Origin: Volvariella volvacea V23
Lineage: Eukaryota > Basidiomycota > Agaricomycetes > Agaricales > Pluteaceae
Length of the DNA stretch: 64,000 nt
Assembly (NCBI GenBank): GCA_000349905.1
Contig: KB722750.1
Location: 19,079 to 83,078, forward strand
Reading direction: 5' to 3'
The stretch's first letter is position 1. Each line of letters begins with the position of its first letter. Made by a program: the position numbers and the translations under genes. This document shows, piece after piece, positions 11,346 through 23,234 of the stretch. Below the pieces are notes generated by a model, which was given only the letters and a program-made list of their open reading frames with translations, ran no database searches and was not told the origin of the DNA.

Positions 11346-13661
11346 CAGGAGAACAGAGCCACTATCTAACCAATAGCGGAAGACAGGTCCGAGTCCCCCA
11401 CATTTAAATTTGGTGCCTCTGAATAGAGCACATTTAATTGACGCTTCTGTTCGGAGTAATCTCGAAACTTGTGCAGAGAGTTTAGGCCATAGGAACTTGG
11501 ACCTCAATGCGAAGTGAGCACCTACGATCCGATGAAAAAGTATTACACGCACCTATGTGGGAATGACTATTAGATAGCACACAGGTGTTCGCTCCAGACA
11601 TTCCGTATTGCATCCGTGAACATAATATCCGCGGGCGCATAGACACGTGAGTGGTCAGTCTTCAAACCTTGATCACGCTTAACAACACCAAATAGAAGCT
11701 CAAAATGTCGCCCAACGACAGGAACCTAAAAATGGCAAACAAAACTTTTAATCACATACTCCATGGGTGATACTTGACATATGTAGCTTCCATCCTGCGG
11801 TCCGTGATCCGTTCGCTAAAGGGTATCTAGAAGCATATGCACCACTAAAATACCCTGACAGCTGGTGCAAGCCCGCTAGAGGGATTACACTAGAGACACA
11901 TACCCTTTGAACTCCTGCCTTAGATGCTTCAGATTTCCTCGTATACAGCAATATTCTGCGATCGCGGAATCAGACATGCGACCGAAAACCTCATTAGCAT
12001 AGGCTTTTACGTGTTGGCCCAAATAGATAAACGGTGGCCTCGCTATGGCCTGGAGCGCTTTCCGAGCTCGGATCAGCATGTAACCTTTATCATGCCCTAA
12101 CCGGTTGACAGAAGTTTAAGCATGAATAGTCCGTTACGCTAATAGGCAAGTATCGCATACCTCAAAGGGTATAGGCGGGGAATTAGGCTGAGTGGAGGCG
12201 GTACCATCAGAGCTAGAACGTTTATCCTTTAAACTGCCGATTTGAGGTCGCGATCTAAATTACACATGGCGGAAAAATCGAAGAATGACAAACGACGCAC
12301 TTACGGCGCAATTGCGGTAAAATATGCTTGACATTAAATTCTGGACACCCTGCTGTTTGATCAATGCAACGATGGACACAGAACCCGCGTAAGAATTCGT
12401 TGAGGCAATGACACCTGAAATGATTCAATGTCAACACACACAACTTACGCGATGTACCAAACATTGATAGTCGCGTATACTGCTGAGCTATATAGTTGTG
12501 CCCATACAGTACGGCAGTACAACGCTCATGATTTATCCACCTGGTACTGGCAGGAGTTTTTGATGCACTAATGAAGCCAACTACTTAGCCAGGCCCCAGT
12601 CCCAGACTCCACTGGACCTTGACAGTATTCAAATACCGGCCTGGACCCAATGACGATTGTCGGTCCGAGTTAGAATAGCGGCAGAACTGACCCTTCAAGT
12701 GCATTATATAGAAAACTTCAAACAAGTCGAGGAGCAATCTTAAAATGTGGATGCGTCTGAAAAAGATGGTTAACTCTTCAAGGGGAAAGGAAAGGAAAAC
12801 TGGGGTAAGTCGGGGAAACATTCGCAGCAGTGAAAGCGGTTGAGGGAGTCAGATGAGACAAGGGAACAAACTAATTTCCGAGGTAACCGCTAAGACTTGC
12901 TACGCAGATGTTAAGCCTTCGCACTTTCGTTCTCCCTATTCTCCGCCCTCTACGAACTCCGGGAAAGACACCAATCTCCAAAATGGAGATACCAAAAGGA
13001 CCACATCCAATTCTTGAGCAAGGTTGAAACCGGAATTCCAGTGAGTAACGCGTTGGTACTTCAGTGAGATGTGGTACTAGGTACGCAGTGTGAAAGCGTC
13101 AGCGGTAACAATGATTGCATGCCCTCGTAGGACGGTTTGGGAGAGCTGGGATTGTGTTTACACTTGTTAGACTCTAAGGGCATCACCTTCTGAAAGCATA
13201 TCCTTCCATTCTGTATGTCTCCGCGGGCTTTTGTTTGCAAGTGATAACCTCGCGTAAAGCTTGGAAGGCCAGAAATCTTGGCCACACACCGTGGGTTAAC
13301 GGTCCGAAAATGCGATTCTTTGGCTTGACACTCAGACCCAGACGCTGATGCAAATTATCTCCGACAAATGTTTCTTTAACCTGAAGAGGCAATCAACATC
13401 AGCATGTCCAAAAGGGCGCCATGATCTTGACCACCGAGTCCAGCGCTCTAGGATACTGTGCGCTCAGAGTCGAAGGTGCGCATGATCCGCCTTGGTCTCC
13501 AAAGCGAATAGTAAAGTGGTTTTTTTTCTTTGCCTTTATAATCAATTGGGTCGATTCCCTTGTAGGAATTGATGAAACGGCCGCAGCCCCCGCCACCAAG
13601 GCCTATTCTTAGCGTGAAGGACGTCAACGACATGGAAGAGAAGAGCCAGTCTGATGCCCGA
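11346..13661. other. Long intergenic region between divergent GH43 copies 2 and 3
   Basis: About 2.3 kb separates two divergently transcribed GH43 genes and must hold both promoters. No reading frame here resembles a known family and none has a paralogue in the window. The right-hand 270 bases contain the promoter block shared with copies 4 and 5. Confidence 0.4.
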
Positions 13662-13730
13662 TTTGCGAAGTAAATCTGGGCATTATTCGGAATCCTTCCA
13701 ACGTCGTTGGTTTGAAATCAATGCGAGCTT
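13662..13730 (+). promoter_or_regulatory. Conserved upstream block, GH43 copy 3
   Basis: A block of about 69 bases is shared with 17224-17290 and 20876-20945. Common core: GCGAAG, then CTGGGCATTA or TTGGGCATTA, TCGG, and ACGTCGT. It begins about 270 bases before the ATG. It is kept better than the surrounding spacer, so it may bind a regulator of the array; this is inference. Confidence 0.5.
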
Positions 13731-13889
13731 GAATGGGCACGGGCCACGATTCTTCGAGATCCTTCCTCAGAAAGGGCAAACCATTGCACCCGCGCCAGTG
13801 CTATAGTAAAATTAGAAGAATGTTGCATGTTGAGGGCAGAGTTTCGGTCCTGTCATCCGCTAGCATAGTCGGTAGCGCTGTCTTAATGC

Positions 13890-13897
13890 TATAAAAG
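13890..13897 (+). promoter_or_regulatory. TATA box of GH43 copy 3
   Basis: TATAAAAG lies 45 bases before the ATG at 13935. The same octamer at nearly the same distance precedes copies 4 and 5. Confidence 0.65.
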
Positions 13898-13934
13898 CCA
13901 ACTTGGTAAGTTTGTGGAGCTCAAGCTAGCTGCA

Positions 13935-16051
13935 ATGCACTCCCTGGCACTCCTTTTGTTCTTAACATTACCTCTTTCTATTTTCGCACAACAGTCTGGT
14001 TGGGGTCAATGTGGTGGCCAAGGATGGACTGGTCAGTATCACCCCCACTGTCTTAACATTGCCTCTTATCAACTCAATTACCATAGGTCCTACCACATGT
14101 GTATCTGGGTAATTCTTGCTCAATCATTTAACTGTATTGATTCCTCACTACACAACGTAGATTTCATTGCGTTGCCCAGAATGAATGTGAGCATCTTTTA
14201 TTTCTCCAGTTTCTTGCAACTAATAATACACGGAATACAGGGTACTCTCAAGTAAATATTCTATTATTCACTGTTGCAGCCTCATTTGACGCCGTTGAAG
14301 TGTGTGCCGACCACTAGTACTGGAACTCCTCCCCCGACCACGACCACGACCACTACATCCAATCCACCTGCGTCAACAGGAACCTATAGGAACCCCATTA
14401 AAGAACCTAATGGCTCAGATCCTTTCATGGTGGGATCTCTACTCCCTCTCTATAAACACTGTTTGACGCATGTGTCGCTAGGTTTACTCCAACGGATACT
14501 ACTGTACATATCTTTACTGCTCTCCTTGGTGCGCAACTGAGCTCCTTGATAGATCTCACGACCACAACATGGTCCAACCTTCAAATCACGCGTGCTACAT
14601 CTATTAATGGATTAAAGACCGCTACACCCAAGGTTGTCTGGACTGACAGTACCTCCTCCAGGTGTTGCAACATGTGTACGTGTCCCGTTCTTCCTAAGGA
14701 TGCGTTACTCACCCGTCCGACAATAGGGGCTCCTGAAATTCACTGGTAAGTCCTAGCAAGCGCAATAGATAGCATGACATTTACGTGCCTCTCAGGCAAC
14801 CAAGGGAAGGAGCGTGGTACATGTCAGTATAAGCTTCGTCCTTGGGTCATTGCACGTTTGGTCTGACATCGGTCGTGATATACTACAGCTATTACTCTGC
14901 TGGCACCTCAGGAACCTTCGACAACCAAAGGGTTCATGCTATTAAGGGTTCTTCATCAGATCTCTGGGCCTCTACATGGAGTTATGCTGGTTCGTCATTC
15001 TTAAGGACACTGGCCGAACGTCTATTATTAACACAAGGCTACCAATTTTAGGCAGAGTTGTGCCTCCCAATCGTGATATTGGCTTTATTGACGGAACGGT
15101 CCTGGTCGTCAACAATAACCGATATTTGGTCTTCTCCTCATGGGACTCTCCTGGTGAGTTAGCAGCCTGATTATCATGAACATCTGAACAGTTTTTGATC
15201 CGTCATGTTTGCATAGGTCAATGCACGTTCATTGCGTGAGCTCCCCTTTACTTCTTTCTTTGTCCCTAGGCCAACGCATTCTTTACAGCCAAATGACAAG
15301 TGCAGTCACTGTAGGAAATGCTACTAGGATCTCTTGCCCCACCTTGTCATGGGAAAGAGAGGGTGCTGCCGTTCAGGAAGGTCCTGGTACGATAAATTTC
15401 TACCCGGGATCCGCAAACGCAGACTAACATGAGTCAATCGTATCCACCTTTAGCCGGCCTCTACCATAACGGTCGTACTTGGATCGTGTATTCCGCATCT
15501 CTGTGCTCCGGAACTGGTTACAAACTCGGTCGTCTCGAACTCACAGGCTCGAATCCACTGCTTGAAAGCTCCTGGACTAAGTATGGCAGTCCAATCTTCC
15601 AATCAGCTAATGGGTACGTCACAATGTCATTGAGTATCTGAAGTGCTCTACTAACGAAATATGACACAGAAACTATCAGGTGATAACTCTTTTATTTTCA
15701 CTCATGCACACGCCCTCTAACGCGTTGATGAACTTACAACAGCCCGGGCACAACGGTTTCTTCACTGGGCCCTCGGGTACCAATATATACAATGTACGTG
15801 TTTTCGTATCGCCGAGCTTTATTCCACACATACTGACACTTATCGCCTTTAGGTTTACCACGCCAACCACAACTCACCAGGAAATTGCGACGGATCGCGG
15901 TACACTGCTGTCGCTCCGTAAGTCTTTTAAAAATCGTTCATCGGGATGCGGCTCACAAGTTGGGATACATAGGGTCAACTGGAACTCGGATGGTACGCCC
16001 AACTTGGGATCACCTCCTCCACTCTCCAGCAACCTCGCTGAGCCCCGTTAA
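13935..16051 (+). CDS. Secreted CBM1-GH43 arabinanase/arabinofuranosidase, copy 3
   Basis: Joining the exons by eye gives about 386 residues: a signal peptide (cleavage near SIFA-QQ), CBM1 (about 20-54, WGQCGGQGWTG ... NEWYSQCVP), a Thr/Pro-rich linker (about 55-80) and GH43 (about 82-386). Likely catalytic residues are Asp92 (NGSDPFM), Asp206 (GFIDGTV) and Glu263 (VQEGP). WAPEIHW and WYIYYSAG are typical GH43 substrate-cleft segments. The CBM1 is split by four introns with an 11-base exon at 14241-14251. The ATG at 13935 is preferred over the frame's first ATG at 13914 because copies 1, 4 and 5 start at the equivalent point and the TATA box lies 45 bases away. It is first in the head-to-tail trio with copies 4 and 5. 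Activity on arabinan or arabinoxylan is inferred from the family; the GH43 subfamily was not assigned. Confidence 0.88.
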
Positions 16052-17223
16052 ATGGGCATACTTTTCTGATGTGCCATGTAAATATGCTTTTGTTAAAATG
16101 GTATTGTTTCCACCTCTTGGGCCGTGAGGCGACCAATAAGCGAGATCGAAAGTGGGACACTCACTGCCTAAATGCAAATATATGGACACCAAGAGTCTCT
16201 TTAATTGAAGAAATGAACACCCCGTGTCGGATTGCCCTTTGGTCTCATTTTCACAAATTGACGCTGGAATTTCTAGCAGTTGACCTCCAGTGCGCATTTC
16301 CAAATTTGATGATTGAGGTGCTGATCAGGGTTGTAGTTGAATTTGGAGTAGTGCATGCGGCTTTGAATCAAATTGGATCTGTCCTCAGGAATTGTGCCAC
16401 TTCCCAACCACTTTCTACATTCGAGCACCGCAACTGGGATTAAGCGCTCGAGAAGATGTGGGAATCGATGTAGGTTACAATCTACAGTTGTTGCCGCATA
16501 CTGTAGTAACAACTTGGTGACCGTGACTTTAAGTCACTTAGACATATGTGTGTTTGCCATTATTATGATCTAAAGCCATCGCATGTGCAGTCGGAGTCAT
16601 CGCATATTACCCCAGAATCCACTCCTGTGGTACTATGTGACCCCGCAAAATGGAGCAACCAATGTCGAAATGGAAGACCCGAAGAAGGGTTAATTGCTGG
16701 CTATTTTGCCTCGCGGCGTTTGGTCCACACTGGGGCATGGGACCAGTCCTCGACGGACTTCCACTTAATCAGGCAGAGAATCCGGTAAACAAAAGGCAAG
16801 TGCTCGCTATAGCTGCCGACCACTGTTTCTCCGGTACCGGGATATCGAAGGAAGAGGGCCCAGCTGGTCAGCGGTAAGCGGACCGGAAGCGCGCTTGGCG
16901 TCAATACATTGATAGCAATGATCTTCTTTAACAACAGCTGCTATAGCCTTTTGGGGCATTGACTTCTGCATGGCGGCCGTAGGCTCATCTATTCTACCCA
17001 AAGGGAAGGCGCGCTTTCTCCAGTTCTCTAAAACATCGAGCATTCATCGTTGCAGGCACGCGTAATTGGTCTTGGTCCCTTAGCAAACTGATTTAACGCG
17101 TAGGAACACGAACCCAAGGGTGGCCCTCCTTGCCAAAGATCTGATTTCTGAGTGACTTTAGGTAAGTTTGAAGCCACATTGACAATGAACTCATTGATAC
17201 CTGGAAAGATATGTAGGGGCAGA
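16052..17223. other. Intergenic spacer of the GH43 array
   Basis: This spacer lies between copies 3 and 4. Parts of it (about 16600-16950) can be aligned by eye with the spacer before copy 5 (about 20380-20600), showing that the duplicated unit included non-coding DNA. No gene was recognised. Confidence 0.45.
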
Positions 17224-17290
17224 CTCGCGAAGTAACTTTGGGCATTACTCGGAAATTCGCCGACGTCGTCCTTATGTGTCAATTCAACTT
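17224..17290 (+). promoter_or_regulatory. Conserved upstream block, GH43 copy 4
   Basis: This is the second occurrence of the shared block (GCGAAG, TTGGGCATTA, TCGG, GACGTCGT, CAATTCAACTT), starting about 262 bases before the ATG at 17489. Confidence 0.5.
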
Positions 17291-17443
17291 AGAATTATCT
17301 CAAGTCTTGGTCTTTCAAGATTATTCCGGAGGACAACACCAACTAATTCTATCCCTGCCCATGGTACGGGAGGCTAAGAGAAATTCCATACAACGATACG
17401 GAAGATTCGGTCCATCTACCCGCTAGTTGGGCTGCAGTCTCGT

Positions 17444-17451
17444 TATAAAAG
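17444..17451 (+). promoter_or_regulatory. TATA box of GH43 copy 4
   Basis: TATAAAAG lies 45 bases before the ATG at 17489. Confidence 0.65.
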
Positions 17452-17488
17452 CAAGTATAATGAGCAGAATATCTTCAAGCTAATTGCA

Positions 17489-19596
17489 ATGCATTTGCTG
17501 GCACTTATCGGATTCATAGCGTTACCGCTTGCCGCCGTCGCACAGCAGACTGGTTACGGTCAATGTGGTGGCCAGGGATGGACTGGTCAGTATCGCTTCA
17601 TTGCGTTCGTATTATCTCTCAATATTTCCACCCCAATAGGCCCCACAACATGTGTGTCTGGGTAAAATTTTCCTTCGTCATCAGGCAATGTCAGTCTCTC
17701 ATAAAAAATACTAGATTCACTTGCGTTTACCAGAACGAATGCAAGTCTCGCTCTTTTTTTAAAACCTGCTGCGATGAATGACCAACCTAAATTCAGGGTA
17801 CTCTCAAGTAAATGTCGTATCACCTGTGGCTGTACTGCTCTCTGATGTCGTTATAGTGTGTCCCGACTACGGCAAACCCGGGCCCCACGACCACGACATC
17901 CAACCCTCCTGCGTCAACAGGAACCTTCAGAAACCCCATCAAAGAACCCAACGGGTCCGATCCTTTCATCGTAAGTATCTATTTCCTTGACGCAAATCCG
18001 ACTTTAACACAGATACCGTTAGGTATATTCCAATGGATACTATTGTACATGGTCGTCTTAGTATCTGGACCGAGTGCTTGACTGAGCTCCTTGACAGATC
18101 TCATGACCACGACATGGTCCAATCTTCAAATCTCGCGCGCCACAACTATTAATGGGTTGAAGACTGCTACACCCAAAGTCGTTTGGAGGGATACCACCGC
18201 CTCTAGGTGCTGCAACTTTTGTATGTGCCCACATCACTCTGAAGAGACTTCGTTGCTTACGCCATTTTCCAATAGGGGCTCCTGAAATATACTGGTATGT
18301 TTTAATGAACGCTTGGTGGTATGGTATTTATAGGCCCTTCAGGCAACCAAGGGAAGGAGCATGGTATATGTAAGCGTCACAACAGCTGAACCCATGTAAT
18401 TTTTCTGACACGATTATAGCTACTACTCTGCTGGCAGCTCTGGAACCTTTGACAACCAAAGGGTTCATGCTGTAAGAGGCTCTTCATCGGACATCTGGGC
18501 CTCAACGTGGAGCTACGCTGGTTTGTTGCTTTTGTGTTATAGGTGGAGCACACCCTAACGTACACCAAATCATGATTTTAGGCAGGGTTGTACCTCCCAA
18601 TCGCGACATTGGATTCATTGACGGAGCTGTTCTTGTCTACAACAACAACAGATACTTGGTCTTCTCATCCTGGGATTCTCCTGGTAAGTCAATCATCATT
18701 AATCATTGGCTGGCTTCTTGACGTGCCATCCCCTCATAGGACAATGCACATTTATTGCGTGAGTCCCTCCTAACTTATCCTGTGGGCACTAGACCAACAT
18801 GCCTTTCACAGTCAAATGACCAGTGCAGTCACCGTCGGAAATGCTACCAGGATCTCTTGTCCTACCTTGTCTTGGGAAAGAGAAGGTTATGCTGTTCAAG
18901 AAGGTCCTGGTACGATACACTCCCGTTTCCTCTCCATGCATTCACCAATTATCTCCACACCTAGCTCCTCTCTACCGTAATGGTCGTACTTGGATCGTGT
19001 ATTCTGCATCACTTTGCTCTGGAGTTGGATACAAACTTGGCCGTCTCGAACTCACTGGTTCGAATCCGCTTCTCGAAAGCTCCTGGACCAAGTATGGAAG
19101 TCCGATCTTCCAATCAGCGAATGGGTATGTAATTAAGTTTTTCAATTAAACGTCATGTAACTGAGAAAGGCCATAATACAGGGTTTATCAGGTGATGGTG
19201 GTTTTACCCTCTCCATCGAAAATCCACTAACACCATGATTTCCTCCACCCGCTCGATATCTTCTCCACCTTGAAAAAATCTGCGACAGCCTGGTCATAAC
19301 GCCTTCTTCTACGGACCTTCGGGTACAAACGTCTACAACGTACGTGTCCACGCATCGGCAGATAATCCATTGCCCATATAAATAACATTCCCTCTAGGTC
19401 TTCCACGCAAATCACAACACCCCGGGAGAGTGTGATGGCTCGCGATACACAGCCGTTGCTCCGTAAGTGCTTTTGACCTTGCTTACGACATTGCCGCTCA
19501 AAGTTCGGAATCCTTAGGGTCAACTGGAATTCGGATGGTACACCCAACTTGGGATCTCCCCCTCCTCTGTCGAGCAACATCCCCGAGCCTCGCTAA
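17489..19596 (+). CDS. Secreted CBM1-GH43 arabinanase/arabinofuranosidase, copy 4
   Basis: The ATG at 17489 opens a signal peptide (MHLLALIGF... AAVAQQ), a canonical CBM1 (YGQCGGQGWTG ... NEWYSQCVP), a Pro/Thr linker and a GH43 domain with NGSDPFI, GFIDGAV and VQEGP. CBM1 exon 3 is 17715-17740 and the 11-base exon is 17797-17807. The intron between them starts with GC (GCAAGT at 17741), where the other copies have GT. The residue after APEI is Tyr rather than His (EIYW). The spliced frame stays open to TAA at 19594-19596. It is close to copy 5 throughout, including the flanks, so the two probably arose by one of the more recent duplications. Confidence 0.87.
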
Positions 19597-20875
19597 GTTA
19601 ATAAACTTTGCTACTGCTTCCTGTAAATCCAAATGCGTTATGTCATCCAAATGATATCGCTTTCCTCCCAGGTGTGGAGAAACTCGTGATTGACCTATAG
19701 AATGAGCACTCGTGCTACAAAATGAGACCTGAACTCGAGCTAGAAGCGATTGGCAGCAATTCCGTATTGTACTGGGTCTTGTATTCACTCTGTTGAATAA
19801 ATGTTTGTACACATATTGAATGACTAGCATAAAATATGTGTGGATGATGGTACAAGATGTGGCTAGGATACATGAGTTAGATGACCGGCTCAGAACAACG
19901 TGTGATTGATATCTTGTTCCAAATACAGAATGGTGGCTATCTGTCCAAGGCATTTCAATATGGTAGCCCAAAGGAACGGGCTTCAAACTGTTTCAATACA
20001 TCTCGCTGAACCACTTTCAATATGCTACGCTACTGCTCTGGTTCCTTCGCATTAACTTTACTTATTTTGCCTGTTGATGTTGATATGAACATGGTAGTTT
20101 ACAAGCGAGAGGCTCGGAGTTTTGGAGAAAGAACGCATTCCTTTTCCATGTTGTTGGCTCCGGCCGCCACTCCTGTCTCCCGATTATCTCCATGTCTCTT
20201 TACGACCGATACGTAGGCACCCGTCACTCCTGCACTCTGTTAAACCGAGGAAGAATTCCCTTTGGTTGGTCAAATTGTAGAGCTTGTGGTACCGTGATGC
20301 ACGATTCCGTTATGACCTGTGCTGAATTCTTGCAAGTTATGATCATATGCAAGTTAGCTTATACATGCGGGGTTTGTCATTTCCTACCCCAGAATCTATT
20401 TTAGTGATAACGGTTAATCTTCCGACGTCATCTGGTCTAAATGGAAAGCAAAATCAGATTAGATAGAGCGCCCGGAAAGCAAGAAGTGAACACTCGCTTA
20501 GCTGGTTGTTGGTAAGTGGCCTGGGAATGTGCTTGACGCCGGTACAATGATGGAGATAATCTCCTTTAACAAAAGTTCCATTATCCTGTTGGAGAATGAA
20601 AATTAGTAAGCGCTGTGTGTTAGGCTCAACACTTTTACCGTGACGAAAGGCGCATTTTTCCCCTGTATTCTATGGCATTGACTATCCACATCGAAGGTAT
20701 GCGTTATTCGTGTTAATTATCCGGTATACGTCTTTGACGCGCTCATAGAGATTGGAACTCATTCGTAGCCCCTATCAGACTTGATATTCGGAATAAATCA
20801 AAGGACGTAAACAGCCAGGAGGCCGACTGTGGACAATGGACTACTCCCAGTGCAAGGAGTAGGATCTGGTATTAG
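19597..20875. other. Intergenic spacer of the GH43 array
   Basis: This is the spacer between copies 4 and 5, partly homologous to the spacer between copies 3 and 4. No gene was recognised. Confidence 0.45.
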
Positions 20876-20945
20876 ATCTGCGAAGAAATTCTGGGCATTA
20901 ATCGGGGATTTACAGACGTCGTTTGTATGAAGCCAATTCAAGCTA
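20876..20945 (+). promoter_or_regulatory. Conserved upstream block, GH43 copy 5
   Basis: This is the third occurrence of the shared block (GCGAAG, CTGGGCATTA, TCGG, GACGTCGT), starting about 257 bases before the ATG. A CCAAT pentamer lies inside it at 20933-20937. Confidence 0.5.
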
Positions 20946-21088
20946 AATTTGTCACAGGTCTAAAGATTTTTCCGGGCCGCAAAAGTCTAACAACCTTACG
21001 CACGCGAACGATTCAAAAGAACTGGAGAAGTGTCACCTCTATACGGAAGGCCCGGCCCTGTTGCCCACTGGTCTTGTAGAAATTTCAC

Positions 21089-21096
21089 TATAAAAG
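21089..21096 (+). promoter_or_regulatory. TATA box of GH43 copy 5
   Basis: TATAAAAG lies 48 bases before the ATG at 21137. Confidence 0.65.
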
Positions 21097-21136
21097 CCAG
21101 CACGGTGAGCGATATTTCCTCGTCAAACCAGTTGCA

Positions 21137-23234
21137 ATGCATCTGCTGGCACTGATTGGACTCTCAGTCGCATTACCGCTCACCACTCTCGCCCAACAGA
21201 CCGGTTACGGTCAATGTGGTGGTCAAGGATGGACCGGTCAGTATCGTCCCCTTGCATTCATGCTGCCTCACCAATCCCATTACAACAGGCCCCACAACAT
21301 GCGTATCCGGGTAATGCACGCTCTGACCATTAGCAATGAAGAGGACTCATGAGCTTGTAGCTTTACCTGCGTTTACCAGAACGAATGTGAGCACTTTTTG
21401 CCCTCGGATGTGATGACATGTAACACAAGAAAAACGCAGGGTACTCCCAGGTGAATATTACACACCTATTCACGCGCCATCTCTGACGCCGAGGCAGTGT
21501 ATTCCGACAACAGGAAGTACAACTTCGACTACGACCTCTAGTCCCCCAGCGTCGACAGCGACGTTCAGAAACCCGATCAAAGAACCGAATGGGTCTGATC
21601 CTCACATTGTAAGAGCTCGCTTCCTCGTCGGTACTATGACCTAACTAAAGCATTTCTAGGTGTATTCTAATGGATACTACTGTACATACTCGTCTTATCC
21701 TCACTAATGCGTGCTTTACTGAAATACTTCAGATCTCATGACCACAACGTGGTCAAACCTCCAAATCACACGTGCTACTACTATCGGTGGATTGAAGACC
21801 GCCACACCCAAAGTAGTCTGGACTGATAGCACGGCTTCCAGGTGCTGCAACTTCTGTATGTACCCAGTCAATCTAATGGAGGAATTTTACTCACGTCATC
21901 CTACCACAGGGGCTCCTGAGATTCACTGGTGAGTTTGACCGAGTGCCTTGGTTGTATGATGCTTACAGGCCTTTCAGGCAACCAAGGGAAAATGCCTGGT
22001 TCATGTAAGCATGAATACTGAGTTATTTGTGCCGTCATTCTGACGCGTGTTCTAAAACCCCACAGCTATTACTCCGCCGGAACTTCCGGAACATACGACA
22101 ACCAGAGGGTTCATGCCGTCAGAGGTTCTTCAACCGATATCTGGGCCTCGACGTGGAGCTACGCAGGTTCGTTCGTTCTTATACCAAGATAAATTTCGTC
22201 GCGCTCAGACCACGACTTTAGGCAGAGTTGTACCTCCCAATCGCGACATTGGGTTCATCGACGGAACTGTCCTTATCTATAACAATAACCGATACTTGGT
22301 CTTCTCATCATGGGACTCTCCCGGTAAGCACGAACTACTATTATGAGCGCTTGGGCGATTTCCTAATATGCGTCCCTTCATAGGTCAATGCACATTCATT
22401 GCGTTAGTCTGTTCTTGTATCTCGATTTGTCATTCAGCTTACTCTTTCCAGTCAACTTACAACCGCAGTCACTGCTGGAAATGCTACCAGAATCTCTTGC
22501 CCTACCTTGTCCTGGGAGAAGGAAGGCTATGCTGTTCAGGAAGGCCCAGGTCAGATGCATTTCCGCTTCTCTCTATGAACGTGTATCAATCCTATTTTCT
22601 TTTAGCCCCTCTCTACCATGGAGGTCGTACTTGGATCGTATATTCTGCGTCACTTTGCTCTGGAACTGGGTACAAACTCGGCCGTCTTGAACTCACCGGT
22701 TCGAATCCATTGCTCGAAAGCGCCTGGACTAAATACGGCAGTCCTATCTTCCAATCAGCTAATGGGTACGTTATAGCATTATTCCACAAATCAGGACACT
22801 CACGCCGAATGCGCTGTAGAGTATATCAGGTGACCATTCTCTGATTTCTGACAATTTATGAAGGGCTAACCCCGAGAACGCCCACTTATCATCCTACTCC
22901 TCGCGCTTCGACGAATTTCTGATAGCCCGGACATAACGCCTTCTTCTACGGACCTTCCGGTACCAACATCTACAACGTGCGTGCTCACATGGTGCCAAGC
23001 GAATTTGTCGCTTATATCAGAATCCTCATATCTAGGTCTTCCACGCCAACCACGTTACACCGGGACAATGTGACGGTTCACGATACACCGCTGTCGCACC
23101 GTAAGTTCTTGAGAACTCATCTACAGGAATGCAACTCACAAGTTTCAACGCATAGGGTCAACTGGAATTCAGATGGCACACCCAACTTGGGATCACCCCC
23201 TTCGCTTTCGAGCAACATTGCCGAACCTGTATAA
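21137..23234 (+). CDS. Secreted CBM1-GH43 arabinanase/arabinofuranosidase, copy 5
   Basis: This is the last copy of the array. A signal peptide (LALIGLSVALPLTTLAQQ) is followed by CBM1 (YGQCGGQGWTG ... NEWYSQCIP; 11-base exon at 21440-21450), a Thr/Ser/Pro linker and GH43. The catalytic blocks are NGSDPHI, where His replaces the usual Phe after the base Asp-Pro, then GFIDGTV and VQEGP. The frame joins cleanly through roughly fifteen introns to TAA at 23232-23234. The end (SNIAEPV) matches the other copies (SNLAEPR, SNIPEPR), so it is full length. The role should be as in the sister copies; the Phe-to-His change beside the catalytic base could alter substrate preference, which is inference. 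Confidence 0.87.

Noticed and set aside
19045..19065. GGTTCGAATCC, resembling a tRNA T-arm B box (also near 22690)
   Set aside because: It lies in GH43 coding sequence (LTGSNPLL) and lacks acceptor and anticodon arms.
20022..20404. Short plus-strand frames between GH43 copies 4 and 5
   Set aside because: No family resemblance, and they lie in spacer DNA of the tandem array.
9169..23234. GH43 cluster as a secondary-metabolite or mating locus
   Set aside because: No tailoring, transporter or regulator genes typical of such clusters were found; it is a simple paralogue expansion.
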